Shown here one piece after another: positions 33,527-41,939 of a DNA stretch of 43,665 bases. A program made the position numbers and the translations under genes. Source of the DNA: JBCBEX01 sp038528235 (lineage in GTDB: Bacteria > Bacteroidota > Rhodothermia > Rhodothermales > Rubricoccaceae); assembly GCA_038528235.1 (NCBI GenBank), contig JBCBEX010000029.1:1-43665 (forward strand), in the 5' to 3' direction. The notes under the pieces were generated by a model. That model saw nothing but the letters and a program-made list of their open reading frames with translations. It was not told the DNA's origin and ran no database searches. The stretch's first letter is position 1, and each line of letters begins with the position of its first letter.

Positions 33527-33894
33527 AGGCCGTCTTCTTCCGTCTGGAACGCACGTTCGCCGTGGCGGCGAACCCCCTTGCCGTGCCGCTGCGCATACAG
33601 GTCTTCGCCTGCTCGCAGTCGCTTGATCGCCGTCGCATACACGAAGAAGACGAGCACGCCGCCCACACCAATCGTGAGCGCGAGGGGGATCCAGAAGGAG
33701 ACGTCGAACCCGACAGCCTCGTCGAGCCAGCCAGGCCGCTCGGTGCGCACGTCTGGATTCCGCGCGGCTTTGTCCAGGACCCAGACGAGCATGCCCCCGC
33801 CGATGACGACGAGCATCGCCACGGATCCGACCAGGAGCCGGATACCCCAGCGTGCAGCGTCGGTGAGGGAGCCAGTGGGTGGAGAGTCGGTCAT
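33523..33894 (-). CDS. Two-helix membrane protein coupled to hisF
   Basis: A 123-aa protein with two hydrophobic segments (LLVGSVAMLVVIGGGMLVWVL and FWIPLALTIGVGGVLVFFVYA), joined by a ~28-residue polar loop with KAARNPDVRTERPGW. The C-terminal tail is basic then acidic (AQRHGKGVRRHGERAFQTEEDGL). No family recognised. The start ATG overlaps the hisF stop by 4 nt (ATGA), so it is translated with the his genes, although a histidine role for a membrane protein is unclear. Its stop overlaps the MerR-type gene's stop on the other strand by 4 nt. Confidence 0.75.
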   Translation of the reverse strand: MTDSPPTGSLTDAARWGIRLLVGSVAMLVVIGGGMLVWVLDKAARNPDVRTERPGWLDEAVGFDVSFWIPLALTIGVGGVLVFFVYATAIKRLRAGEDLYAQRHGKGVRRHGERAFQTEEDGL

Positions 33895-34676
33895 GGTGCA
33901 GCGGAAACAGGCGGGGCGACGGGACGGACGGGGATGCCGCGGGCGGCGAGGTGAGCTTTCGCCTCGTCGATTGAAAACGTGCGGAAATGGAAGATGGAGG
34001 CAGCGAGGACAGCGTCGGCCACAGTGAGACCTTCGGCGAGGTGCTCCAACGTGCCCGCGCCGCCCGAGGCAATGACAGGGATGGAGACGCGGGTGCTGAT
34101 CTCGCGCAGAAGTGCGCGGTCGTAGCCGTCCTTCGTACCGTCGCGATCCATGCTCGTCACGAGGAGCTCGCCCGCGCCACGTCGCTCGGCCTCCACGGCC
34201 CAGGCAACGGCGTCCACCCCGATGGGCTTGCGCCCCCCGTGCGTGAACACTTCCCAGCCGGAATCGGTGGCACCTGTTCGCTTCGCGTCGATTGCCACAA
34301 CGATGCACTGCGCGCCAAACGCCGAGGCGCCCCGGGTGATGAGTTCCGGATCGCGAAGGGCGGCCGAATTGATCGACACCTTATCCGCACCGGCTGCAAG
34401 CATGGCGCGCATATCGTCCACAGTGCGGATGCCGCCGCCAACGGTCAAGGGAATGAACACTTGGTCGGCGGTGCGACGCACGACGTCGTGCATCGTGTCC
34501 CGCCCCTCGTGGGTCGCGGTGATATCCAGGAAGACGAGTTCGTCGGCGCCGGCAGCGTCGTAGAACCGGGCCTGCTCCACCGGGTCGCCCGCGTCAACGA
34601 GATCGACAAACTGGACGCCCTTCACGACGCGGCCGTCGTGGACGTCGAGGCACGGGATGATGCGCTTGGTCAGCAT
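33891..34676 (-). CDS. hisF: Imidazole glycerol phosphate synthase, cyclase subunit
   Basis: Cyclase half of IGP synthase, pairing with HisH to make IGP and AICAR in histidine synthesis. The 261-aa TIM barrel shows KRIIPCLDVHDGRVVKG with the first catalytic Asp, VAIDAKR with the second, the phosphate-binding VGGGIR, and ASGGAGTLEHL near the end. I start at ATG 34676; the longer in-frame reading adds a basic leader without similarity. The start overlaps the hisA end by 7 nt, and the stop overlaps the next gene's start by 4 nt, so all are tightly coupled. Confidence 0.96.
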   Translation of the reverse strand: MLTKRIIPCLDVHDGRVVKGVQFVDLVDAGDPVEQARFYDAAGADELVFLDITATHEGRDTMHDVVRRTADQVFIPLTVGGGIRTVDDMRAMLAAGADKVSINSAALRDPELITRGASAFGAQCIVVAIDAKRTGATDSGWEVFTHGGRKPIGVDAVAWAVEAERRGAGELLVTSMDRDGTKDGYDRALLREISTRVSIPVIASGGAGTLEHLAEGLTVADAVLAASIFHFRTFSIDEAKAHLAARGIPVRPVAPPVSAAP

Positions 34677-35479
34677 TCGTCGGTGGGAATTGCTTTGAGC
34701 TTGGCCGTCGAAAACGTGTCGAGGTCGACGCCGTCTTTTTCGTTCCAGCACCAGAAGCGCTGACAGGGGAACGCGTTCTCGTAGAGCGCCCGCCCGACGA
34801 TGACCGAGTCAACGCCGAAGGGTTCGAGGGCTTGCAGGCCCAGCAAGTCGTGGTAGCCACCCACGCCGCCCGAGGCGGTGATCCGGCAGCGCGAGAGCTG
34901 TTGTCCCAGCGACCGATAGGCGTCGAGGTTGGGCCCTTTCATCATGCCGTCGCGAGCGATGTCCGTGTAGACGATGCGCCGGACGCCACGCTCCTCCATA
35001 TCCAGCGCGAACGCAACGGCGTCGAGGCCGCTGCCCTCCTCCCAACCAGCAATGCGCACCTCGCCGTCCTTCGCGTCGAGGCCGACGACGATCCGCCCAC
35101 ATCCATGCTTGTCGATGGCCTCCGAGACGAGGTCGGGATTCTTGGCGGCGGCCGTACCGAGGATGACCCGATACACCCCGCGTTCGAGCATCGCGTCGAT
35201 ATCGGAAAGCGATCGGATGCCGCCGCCTACCTGAACGGGGATGTCGAGGGCCGCAGCAATGCGCCGGATGGTCGTGACGTTGTCGTCTTCGGCGTCCTCG
35301 CCGTGGCGTGCACGCGCTGCATCAAGGTCTACGAGGTGCAGGACACGGGCATTCTGGACGCGCCACAGCTTCGCCATCGCGACGGGGTCGTCGAAATAGA
35401 TCGTCTCGTCTTCGTATCGCCCTTGGCGAAGGCGCACGCAGCGTCCTCCTCGCAGGTCGATGGCCGGGATGATGAGCAT
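34670..35479 (-). CDS. hisA: ProFAR isomerase
   Basis: Isomerises ProFAR to PRFAR, the substrate of HisF/HisH. The 269-aa barrel has MLIIPAIDLRGGRCVRL with the first catalytic Asp, VGGGIRSLSDI, VGLDAKDGEV, and YTDIARDGMM with the second Asp. It carries a C-terminal extension of about 20-25 residues (WCWNEKDGVDLDTFSTAKL...DEC) beyond the usual barrel end. I start at ATG 35479. It lies 11 nt after hisH and overlaps hisF. Confidence 0.96.
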   Translation of the reverse strand: MLIIPAIDLRGGRCVRLRQGRYEDETIYFDDPVAMAKLWRVQNARVLHLVDLDAARARHGEDAEDDNVTTIRRIAAALDIPVQVGGGIRSLSDIDAMLERGVYRVILGTAAAKNPDLVSEAIDKHGCGRIVVGLDAKDGEVRIAGWEEGSGLDAVAFALDMEERGVRRIVYTDIARDGMMKGPNLDAYRSLGQQLSRCRITASGGVGGYHDLLGLQALEPFGVDSVIVGRALYENAFPCQRFWCWNEKDGVDLDTFSTAKLKAIPTDEC

Positions 35480-35490
35480 GGGTGGAGAGG

Positions 35491-36150
35491 CTAGGCGACG
35501 GGAGCGGGTTCGAGCGTGGCGAAGCGGTCCAGCAGATGCAGCCCGGCCCGCTGGCTCTTTTCGGGGTGGAACTGGACGCCCATGACATGACCTCGCTGGA
35601 CGACGGCGGGAAACTCTGCGCCGTAGCGCGTCCAACCGAGCACGTCGGCCGGTTCGGATGGCGCCGCGTGGAAAGAGTGCACGAAGTAGAAGTAGGAGTC
35701 GGCGTCGGAGCCGGAAAGGGGGCGTCCGTCCTCGCCCTCAAGCAGGGGGTGGGACCGTGCGGGGCGCAGCGCGTTCCAGCCCATGTGCGGGACCTTCAAG
35801 GCCTGGTCGTCCTCGGTAGCATTCGGGAAACGCACCACACGGCCGGGCAAAAAGCCGAAGCCCTGGTGTTCGCCGAGCTCTTCGCTGGCCTCGAAGAGCA
35901 ACTGCATGCCGACGCAGACGCCGAGCAGGGGCGTCCCCGCAGCCACGGCGGCTTCGATCGGAATCCAGAGGCCGCGGCGGTGGATCTCGTCGGCGCACGC
36001 ACCGAACGCGCCCACGCCAGGCAGCACAATCCGCTCAGCACGCGCTACGAGAGCAGGGTCGTCTGACCGCACTGGATTGTGGCCAGCTGCCTGAAATGCC
36101 TTTTCTAACGAGCGGACGTTGCCGATGCCGTAGTCGAGGAGGAGAAGCAT
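35491..36150 (-). CDS. hisH: Imidazole glycerol phosphate synthase, glutamine amidotransferase subunit
   Basis: Glutaminase subunit that delivers ammonia to HisF. The 219-aa class I glutamine amidotransferase has DYGIGNVRSLEKAF, the oxyanion PGVGAFG, the nucleophile Cys in LLGVCVGMQLLFE, and the His-Glu pair in VQFHPEKSQ. It is the first gene of the hisH-hisA-hisF run. A hairpin lies 16-38 nt upstream of its start in the divergent gap with pgsA. No other his genes are present here. Confidence 0.96.
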   Translation of the reverse strand: MLLLLDYGIGNVRSLEKAFQAAGHNPVRSDDPALVARAERIVLPGVGAFGACADEIHRRGLWIPIEAAVAAGTPLLGVCVGMQLLFEASEELGEHQGFGFLPGRVVRFPNATEDDQALKVPHMGWNALRPARSHPLLEGEDGRPLSGSDADSYFYFVHSFHAAPSEPADVLGWTRYGAEFPAVVQRGHVMGVQFHPEKSQRAGLHLLDRFATLEPAPVA

Positions 36151-36165
36151 GAAGCAAATGGGTAA

Positions 36166-36188
36166 GGGGGCTTTCGATAAAGCCGCCC
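36166..36188. other. Hairpin in the hisH/pgsA divergent gap
   Basis: GGCTTT (36169-36174) and AAAGCC (36179-36184) form a 6-bp stem with loop CGAT. The flanking GGG/CCC can lengthen it across one bulged base. On the minus strand the structure would lie in the hisH leader about 20 nt before its start; its function is unknown. Confidence 0.4.
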
Positions 36189-36244
36189 GCGCAGGGAGGT
36201 TTCGGAAGAGCCGATGGATCAGACCGCAGGGACGGGCGCGGCGC

Positions 36245-36251
36245 TATCTTT
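36245..36251 (+). promoter_or_regulatory. Candidate -7 element TATCTTT before pgsA
   Basis: TATCTTT ends 21 nt before the pgsA start and fits the TAnnTTT core of the Bacteroidota -7 box. No -33 TTTG is seen. It lies in the divergent gap with hisH. Confidence 0.3.
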
Positions 36252-36272
36252 CTTGGTTTCCCACCCGCTCGC

Positions 36273-36899
36273 ATGAGACATCTCCCCAACGCGCTTACCA
36301 TCGGCCGGATCGTCGTCACGCCGATTTGCCTCTGGCTCTTGTGGAAGGGCGGCTTTGCGAACCAGTTTTGGGGCGCGACGCTGTTCATCCTCGCGGCCAT
36401 CACCGACTACTACGACGGCAAGCTCGCGCGCGATCTCGGTGTGCGATCACGGCTCGGCCAATTCCTCGACCCGCTCGCAGACAAGATTCTGGTGCTGGGC
36501 GGGTTCTTCGTGTTCCCCTTCATCGAGCCGATCAATACAGGTTTGTTCGCAGCTGGCGCGTGGCTTGCCTGGCTCGCCATCGTCGCTGTCGCCGTGCGAG
36601 ACTTCGCCGTGACGGTGCTTCGTAGCTACGAAGAGAAGCAGGGGCGCACGCTCAAAACCCTCAAGTCGGCGAAGGCGAAGACGGCGTGGCAGCTCACGTT
36701 TTTGATCTCGCTCCAAGTCTTCCTCGTGTTCTCGAAGGTCGAGGAGGTCGCACCCGGGAGCTTCTGGACCGCGTTCTCTGGCTTCTTTCGCGCGCTGCTC
36801 GAAAGCCCCTTTTCGCTCGTCTTTTTGTGGGTCACGGCCATGATCACCGTCTGGACGGGGGCGCAGTACTTCCTTCACCGCGAACAAGAAGCGATCTGA
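36273..36899 (+). CDS. pgsA: CDP-diacylglycerol--glycerol-3-phosphate 3-phosphatidyltransferase
   Basis: Makes phosphatidylglycerol phosphate, the committed step to phosphatidylglycerol and cardiolipin, in the inner membrane. The 208-aa protein starts MRHLPNALTIGRIVVTPICL. It has the CDP-alcohol phosphotransferase motif in DYYDGKLARDLGVRSRLGQF followed by LDPLADK, which supplies the metal-binding aspartates. Several membrane segments follow. Length and motif order are normal. It diverges from the his operon and is followed by pyrE 59 nt later. Confidence 0.93.
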   Translation: MRHLPNALTIGRIVVTPICLWLLWKGGFANQFWGATLFILAAITDYYDGKLARDLGVRSRLGQFLDPLADKILVLGGFFVFPFIEPINTGLFAAGAWLAWLAIVAVAVRDFAVTVLRSYEEKQGRTLKTLKSAKAKTAWQLTFLISLQVFLVFSKVEEVAPGSFWTAFSGFFRALLESPFSLVFLWVTAMITVWTGAQYFLHREQEAI

Positions 36900-36958
36900 C
36901 CTGGTAGCGACGCTGTCCTATCTGCTCGCTCGTCCCACCCCGCTTTCGTGAACCGCGC

Positions 36959-37621
36959 ATGTCCAACCGCGACCAAGAACTCACACGTGCCCTGGCCGCC
37001 GACCTCCTGCGCATTGGGGCGGTGGCGCTCCGCCCCAACGAGCCGTTTACCTGGGCGTCAGGACGCAAGGCGCCGGTCTACTGTGACAACCGCCTTACGC
37101 TGTCCTACCCCGATGTGCGGTTGATGATCACGGAGGGCTTGCTCGCGCACACCGAGGCCAATTACTACGAGGCCGTGGACGTAATCGTTGGCACCGCGAC
37201 CGCCGGGATTCCCCAGGCCGCACTGCTCGCGGAGCGGCTCGACTTGCCTATGGCCTACGTGCGAGGACAGGCTAAAGGACATGGCAAGCAAAATCGCATC
37301 GAAGGACGCATCGAGCCTGGACAGCGGGTAATCGTCGTCGAAGACCTGATCTCGACAGGTGGGTCGAGCTTGTCTGCTGCCGAGGCGATCCGCGACGCTG
37401 GGGCCGAGCCCGTTGCCGTGTTCTCGATCTTTACCTACGGCTTCGAGGTTGCCCAAAGAGCGTTCGACGCGGCCGGCATTCGGCTCATCACCCTCACTGA
37501 CTTCGATACGCTCATCGGAGTAGCCGTCGAGACGGGTTCGCTCACCGACGAGGAAGTGCTGATTCTGCTGAACTGGCGCGCTGATGCGGCGGCCTGGAGC
37601 CGCGTCCACGGCGGAGCCTAG
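36959..37621 (+). CDS. pyrE: Orotate phosphoribosyltransferase
   Basis: Joins orotate with PRPP to give OMP in pyrimidine synthesis. The 220-aa protein starts MSNRDQELTRALAADLL and shows VGTATAGIPQAALLAERL, VRGQAKGHGKQNRIEG and the PRPP-binding VIVVEDLISTGGSSL. A partial TATCTGC element lies 34 nt upstream. Its stop overlaps the convergent amidohydrolase stop by 4 nt. Confidence 0.95.
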   Translation: MSNRDQELTRALAADLLRIGAVALRPNEPFTWASGRKAPVYCDNRLTLSYPDVRLMITEGLLAHTEANYYEAVDVIVGTATAGIPQAALLAERLDLPMAYVRGQAKGHGKQNRIEGRIEPGQRVIVVEDLISTGGSSLSAAEAIRDAGAEPVAVFSIFTYGFEVAQRAFDAAGIRLITLTDFDTLIGVAVETGSLTDEEVLILLNWRADAAAWSRVHGGA

Positions 37622-39033
37622 CGCCCAAACACGTGGTTGAAGCGTTGCTCGACCCCCTGCATGCACCCGTGCGTATGCATCTCGATGCCATTGCCGGTAA
37701 AGTGCAGATGGTGACTCGTGGCGTAGAGCGTCACCTCGTCCACAGGAACGGCGGGGTCGATGGCTAAGCGCATGTCGTCGGGGTCTGCGTCGCGGTCGAA
37801 GCGGACGATGCCATCCACGATGGTATGCGTCGGGATCGCGTAGACGCTCAGCGGGTGGCCGTCGAAAAGTGCCAGGTCAGCGTCCTTGCCGACCTCGATG
37901 GAGCCCACGCGGTCGTCAATGCCAAGCTGCCAGGCGGGATTGATCGTGATGAGCGCAAGCGCCTCGTCGTCGGTCAAGCCACCGTAGCGCTGCGCCTTGG
38001 CTGCCTCGTGGTAGAGATGCCGGATGAGTTCGCGCGAGTCGGAGTTGATTGACGTGCGGACGCCGTTGCGGGTGAGCACCGCAGCGTTGTAGGCAGTAGA
38101 GTAGTAGACCTCGAACTTGTAGGCATACCAATCCGAAAATATAGAGGCGCCTGCGCCGAACTCAGCAAGTTCAGGGGCGACCTTGAAGCCCTCGTTGACG
38201 TGCTGGAACGTGATCCGCTCCACGCCGAAATCGGCAAGCACGTCCATGAGCATCAGGATCTCGTCAGCGCGGTAGCTGTGCGTGTGGATCAGGATGTCGC
38301 CCGCAAGGACGCCGGCGAGCGCTTCCAGTCGATCGTCGAAAGGGACGAGGGTCGTGGGTGCTCCTTCTTCGACGGACGCGAGATACGCGCCGCGCGCCTC
38401 AGCATAGCGTTCCGCCTCGGAGAATGCGCCACGGAAGACCTGCTCGACGCCCATTCGGCTGAGTGGTCGGATGTCGTTACCTCGACCGTGCACCCGGATC
38501 GGGTTCTCGCCGAGAGCAAACTTGATCGTGGGTGGCGCCCCTTCCATCTTGAGCGCTTCGGGGTCGAAGGTCCCCCAGCGGTGCTTGAGCGTCTCGTTCT
38601 GGCCCCCGATCACGTTGGCGGAGCCGTGCATCGCGTGGCTGACGGTGACGCCGCCTGCGAGGGCTCGGTAGATGCCCAGGTCGAGCGGGTTGACGACGTC
38701 GCCCACGTCCACTTCGGCCGTGACCGGAGCGGTCCATTCGTTCACCGACGAGATGCCGAGGTGGGAGTGCGCGTCGATGATCCCGGGCATGAGGAACTGG
38801 CCTGCCGCGTCGATCACGCGCACGCCGCGTGGCGCGTCGAGGTCCGTCCCGATCGCAGTGATAACGCCCTCGCGAACCAAGACATCGGTACCCTCCAGCG
38901 TGCCATTCGTGACGGTGAGCACCGTCGCGTTGCGGATGAGCACGTCGCCCCGCGCGTCAGGCGGCGGCAACATGGGTTGCCCAAACGCAGAGACGCCGAG
39001 GGAACAGAGGAGCAAAGAGAGGAGCAGGCGCAT
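37618..39033 (-). CDS. Exported metal-dependent amidohydrolase
   Basis: A 471-aa protein with signal peptide (MRLLLSLLLCSLGVSAFGQ) and an imidazolonepropionase-like amidohydrolase fold. The metal motif is present: LMPGIIDAHSHLG, then IHTHSYRADE, and SINSDSRELIRHLYHEAAKA with the metal-site aspartate. The C-terminus has the usual EVGKDADLALFDGHPL. It lies 62 nt after a second, larger amidohydrolase-fold gene on the same strand, so the two form an operon. This partner has intact metal ligands, while the upstream one does not. Substrate unknown; members cleave varied small molecules and peptides. Confidence 0.9.
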   Translation of the reverse strand: MRLLLSLLLCSLGVSAFGQPMLPPPDARGDVLIRNATVLTVTNGTLEGTDVLVREGVITAIGTDLDAPRGVRVIDAAGQFLMPGIIDAHSHLGISSVNEWTAPVTAEVDVGDVVNPLDLGIYRALAGGVTVSHAMHGSANVIGGQNETLKHRWGTFDPEALKMEGAPPTIKFALGENPIRVHGRGNDIRPLSRMGVEQVFRGAFSEAERYAEARGAYLASVEEGAPTTLVPFDDRLEALAGVLAGDILIHTHSYRADEILMLMDVLADFGVERITFQHVNEGFKVAPELAEFGAGASIFSDWYAYKFEVYYSTAYNAAVLTRNGVRTSINSDSRELIRHLYHEAAKAQRYGGLTDDEALALITINPAWQLGIDDRVGSIEVGKDADLALFDGHPLSVYAIPTHTIVDGIVRFDRDADPDDMRLAIDPAVPVDEVTLYATSHHLHFTGNGIEMHTHGCMQGVEQRFNHVFGR

Positions 39034-39095
39034 CGGGTCAGGCCGTGTGGTTCAATCAATGGCGGAGGACCAGGGACGAGGGGATAGACGAGGGG

Positions 39096-40787
39096 TCACT
39101 CGGGTCGCCGCGTCGCTTCGATGGGGATCGTGAAGTCGCCGCCTGCGAGTTCGAGGGTGCCCGTGAAGGTGTCGCCTTCGATGAGGCCGCTGCCGGTGAT
39201 GCGGCCCATGCCCTCGGCTGAGAACACCATCGTGAGGACGTTGCCCTCCAGCGACACCGAGTCGAGCGTGACGGTGCCGAGTTGGTCGGTGGTGATCGAG
39301 CCGGTGAGGTTGTCGGCCTCGCCCTCAAGCGTGAATGTGCCCGAGGTGGTCTGGCCGGAGACATCGGCGGTGTAGTCCCACGTCCCCATGGCTTCAACGA
39401 CTGCGTCGGGATCGGCGCCCTCAGGCGGCGCCTCCGAGGCAAGTTCGAACTTGTGCCCGTCCACGAATACCATCTGCACCGTGGTCTCCGCGTCGAAATA
39501 GGAGCCGTTGGTGACGACTAGGTTGGCCATCTTGCCGGCTTCCACGGTCCCCACCATCGCATCGACGTCGAACATCTCTGCTGCGGTGGTAGTGAGGGCG
39601 GCAAGGGCGGCGTCCTCTGGCAGACCGGCATCGATCAACCGCCGGAGGTTGCTCTGAACCTCGCCGGGCTTCATGTCGAGGAGGGCAAACGCAAAAGCTA
39701 CGTCGAGGCTATCAAGTAGGCGGGCGCCGCTCTCAACGAGCTCCATCGCTGCGCGACGTTTGGATTGGAGCGTTGCGGTTTCGGCGTCGAGGCTCTCGTA
39801 GGAGAACGTCCGGGTGGCGGCTTGATGCGACTCGCTCGCTGTCGAGTCGGCATCCTCCGCCTCCAGGGCGTCAGGCAGGTCGAGCGACAACAGAAGTGGC
39901 CGGTCCTCTTCAGCCATCCGGTCTGCGAGCGCCATCGGGTCGGTGAGCCCTGCGAGAAGCACGTTGGCACCGGTGTCTTGCGACAGCTTGAGCGCGCGAA
40001 AGGCCTCGTTGGAGTCGTCCACGACGAAGAGGACCGGCTGGTCGCCGCGCACCGTCGGGGCGAGCGCATCGAGGACGGGGTCGTAGGCGACACGCCCTCG
40101 TCCAGCCGGCTCTTCCGCGTAGGAAGCGGCTGCTTCGCCCAGGTCGCTGGCCTGCTGCATCACCTCACGAATGCGTGCGATGATCGCCATCGGTGTGGCA
40201 GGGTAGGCACCGGGGGCCGTGTCGAACTGCGCCAGTTGGGCTACGTCGCCGCGCAGAACCATGGCTTCGGGGGTGTCACCTGCGAGCAAGACCAGCGCCG
40301 TTCTGCCTGCCAAGAACCCATCGCGTGGGGCAACGTGCGCCGCCGCGAATCCCAACTCTCGCAGTTGGGTGATGCGGTTGTCGTTGACCTTCAGGAGTGC
40401 CCGCACGTCACGATCTGGTGTGAGCCCGGCGACTGCGCGGGGCGGCTCGTCCGGGTTGTCGATGTCAGGCCGCTCGGCCTCGGGTTTCGCCACGCCCGCA
40501 TAGCCCAGCCCATCGATGAAGCCTGCGTAGACCGTGAGGGAGTCGGCTTCGATGACCTCCGCGTCGAAGGGGATGGTGACATTGCTGCCGACGGCTTCGA
40601 TGAGCCCGTCGCGGATCACGACCGTGGCGTTGTCCAACACTTGCCCAGGTGCCTGCACAACACGGGCATTGGACAGCGCAAACGTTCGCGTGACAGGCCG
40701 GAGCGGGGTGTCCTCGGTGACGGCACGCTGGGCGACCGCTGGGACCGAGATGCTGAGCACGAGGAGCAAGAGAGACAGGCGACGCAT
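39096..40787 (-). CDS. Amidohydrolase-fold exported protein without the HxH metal motif
   Basis: A 563-aa protein with a signal peptide (MRRLSLLLLVLSISVPAVAQ). Amidohydrolase composite features: FALSNARVVQAPGQVLDNAT, VYAGFIDGLGYAG, and later GTVEAGKMANLVVTNGSYF. Where active family members have PGFIDxHxH this reads GFIDGLGYAG, so the first metal ligands are missing. The last ~95 residues form an added beta-rich domain (TWDYTADVSGQTTSGTFTL onward). It is probably a non-catalytic or unusual partner of the adjacent active amidohydrolase. A TATCTTG element lies 35 nt upstream of its start. Confidence 0.85.
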   Translation of the reverse strand: MRRLSLLLLVLSISVPAVAQRAVTEDTPLRPVTRTFALSNARVVQAPGQVLDNATVVIRDGLIEAVGSNVTIPFDAEVIEADSLTVYAGFIDGLGYAGVAKPEAERPDIDNPDEPPRAVAGLTPDRDVRALLKVNDNRITQLRELGFAAAHVAPRDGFLAGRTALVLLAGDTPEAMVLRGDVAQLAQFDTAPGAYPATPMAIIARIREVMQQASDLGEAAASYAEEPAGRGRVAYDPVLDALAPTVRGDQPVLFVVDDSNEAFRALKLSQDTGANVLLAGLTDPMALADRMAEEDRPLLLSLDLPDALEAEDADSTASESHQAATRTFSYESLDAETATLQSKRRAAMELVESGARLLDSLDVAFAFALLDMKPGEVQSNLRRLIDAGLPEDAALAALTTTAAEMFDVDAMVGTVEAGKMANLVVTNGSYFDAETTVQMVFVDGHKFELASEAPPEGADPDAVVEAMGTWDYTADVSGQTTSGTFTLEGEADNLTGSITTDQLGTVTLDSVSLEGNVLTMVFSAEGMGRITGSGLIEGDTFTGTLELAGGDFTIPIEATRRPE

Positions 40788-40821
40788 CGAAGAGCGGGCG
40801 GGCGGTCACAGAATGGTCGGC

Positions 40822-40828
40822 CAAGATA
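40822..40828 (-). promoter_or_regulatory. Candidate -7 promoter element TATCTTG
   Basis: TATCTTG on the minus strand (CAAGATA on plus) ends 34 nt before the amidohydrolase start in the gap divergent from the epimerase gene. It is the same word as at 4895-4901 and 15730-15736. No clear TTTG is present at -33. Confidence 0.35.
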
Positions 40829-40916
40829 GCGATCTGGTTTGGCCTCGGCCTTTCGTGTGCGCATGCCCCGGACCGATCTTTCCGCGACACCGCTTCACCA
40901 ACCTTTTTGTCCGGGT

Positions 40917-41924
40917 ATGGGCCGCACCGTTTTCGTTACCGGAGGCACGGGCTTCGTTGGCAGTCACCTCGTTGAAGAACTGCTCGGACGAGGGGCAGAC
41001 GAAGTCCGGTGTCTCGTCCGCTCGCGTGCCAAGTGGCTCGACGGGCTCCCCGTGCGTCACATCCGTGGGGGCCTGCACGACCTCGGTGCCTTGCTCGACG
41101 GCGTACAGAGCGCCGAGGAGGTCTTCCACGTAGCTGGGTTGACGCGTGCGCCCAACCAGGAAGCCCTCGACAAGGCCAACGTGGCGGGCACGCTAAACGT
41201 CCTCGAAGCCGTGCGGCAGGCTGGGCCGCGTGTGAAACGTGTGGTGATCGTGAGCAGCCTCGCAGCAGTCGGTCCGAGCGCGGTGCATGAGGGAACGGCT
41301 CAGCCCCTCGATGAAGCTGCACCGCTCTCGCCAATCTCGATGTACGGCCGCAGCAAGGCGACGATGGAGTGGGCCGTCGAGAACTGGCGCGCGAAGCATC
41401 CCGGAGCGCCACCGATCACCATCGTGCGTCCGCCGGCGGTGTACGGACCTCGTGAGGCCGACATCTTCACCATGATCCAGACGGCGAACCGCGGCGTGTT
41501 TCCCATCGTCGGTGATGGCGAGGAACCCGCGTTGTCCCTCGTGCATGTCCGCGACCTCGTCCGAGGGATCGCAGACTTGGCAGAGTCGCCCCTCGCGCAA
41601 GGGGAGACGTACTTCGTAGGGAGCGAGGTCGCCTACTCGTGGAGCGAGATACGGGACGCGGTCGTCAGTGCGCTCGGCAAGCGGGCCGTGACGCTCAACG
41701 TGCCCTCCAAGCTCGTTACGGGTGTGGGCGCGGTCGTCGAGAAGGTGGCAGGGGTGTTTGGGCACTATCCGCCGCTCAACCGAGAGAAGGCCGAGGAGGC
41801 GCGTCACGCGTGGATCTGCTCCGTCGACAAAGCCAAGCGGCACGTGGGCTATACCCAGCAGGTCGGGCTCGATGCAGGCATGCGAGAAACCGTCGCCTGG
41901 TATCGGTCGGAAGGCTGGCTATAG
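40917..41924 (+). CDS. NAD-dependent epimerase/dehydratase family protein
   Basis: A 335-aa extended SDR. It has TVFVTGGTGFVGSHLVEELL for NAD binding, FHVAGLTRAPNQEALDKAN, the serine in VIVSSLAAVGPSA, the active-site Tyr/Lys in MYGRSKATMEWAVE, and RPPAVYGPREAD. The catalytic set is complete, unlike the SDR at 31 kb. Likely acts on a nucleotide sugar, steroid-like or flavonoid-like carbonyl substrate; the exact one cannot be told. I start at ATG 40917; the longer in-frame reading adds an unrelated leader. It diverges from the amidohydrolase pair and converges on the SixA-type gene with 15 nt between stops. Confidence 0.88.
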   Translation: MGRTVFVTGGTGFVGSHLVEELLGRGADEVRCLVRSRAKWLDGLPVRHIRGGLHDLGALLDGVQSAEEVFHVAGLTRAPNQEALDKANVAGTLNVLEAVRQAGPRVKRVVIVSSLAAVGPSAVHEGTAQPLDEAAPLSPISMYGRSKATMEWAVENWRAKHPGAPPITIVRPPAVYGPREADIFTMIQTANRGVFPIVGDGEEPALSLVHVRDLVRGIADLAESPLAQGETYFVGSEVAYSWSEIRDAVVSALGKRAVTLNVPSKLVTGVGAVVEKVAGVFGHYPPLNREKAEEARHAWICSVDKAKRHVGYTQQVGLDAGMRETVAWYRSEGWL

Positions 41925-41939
41925 GCGTGCGGTCAGTGT

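Noticed and set aside
39765..40829. Plus-strand frame of 354 aa opposite the larger amidohydrolase-fold gene
   Set aside because: No motif, and the minus strand has a signal peptide and family features.
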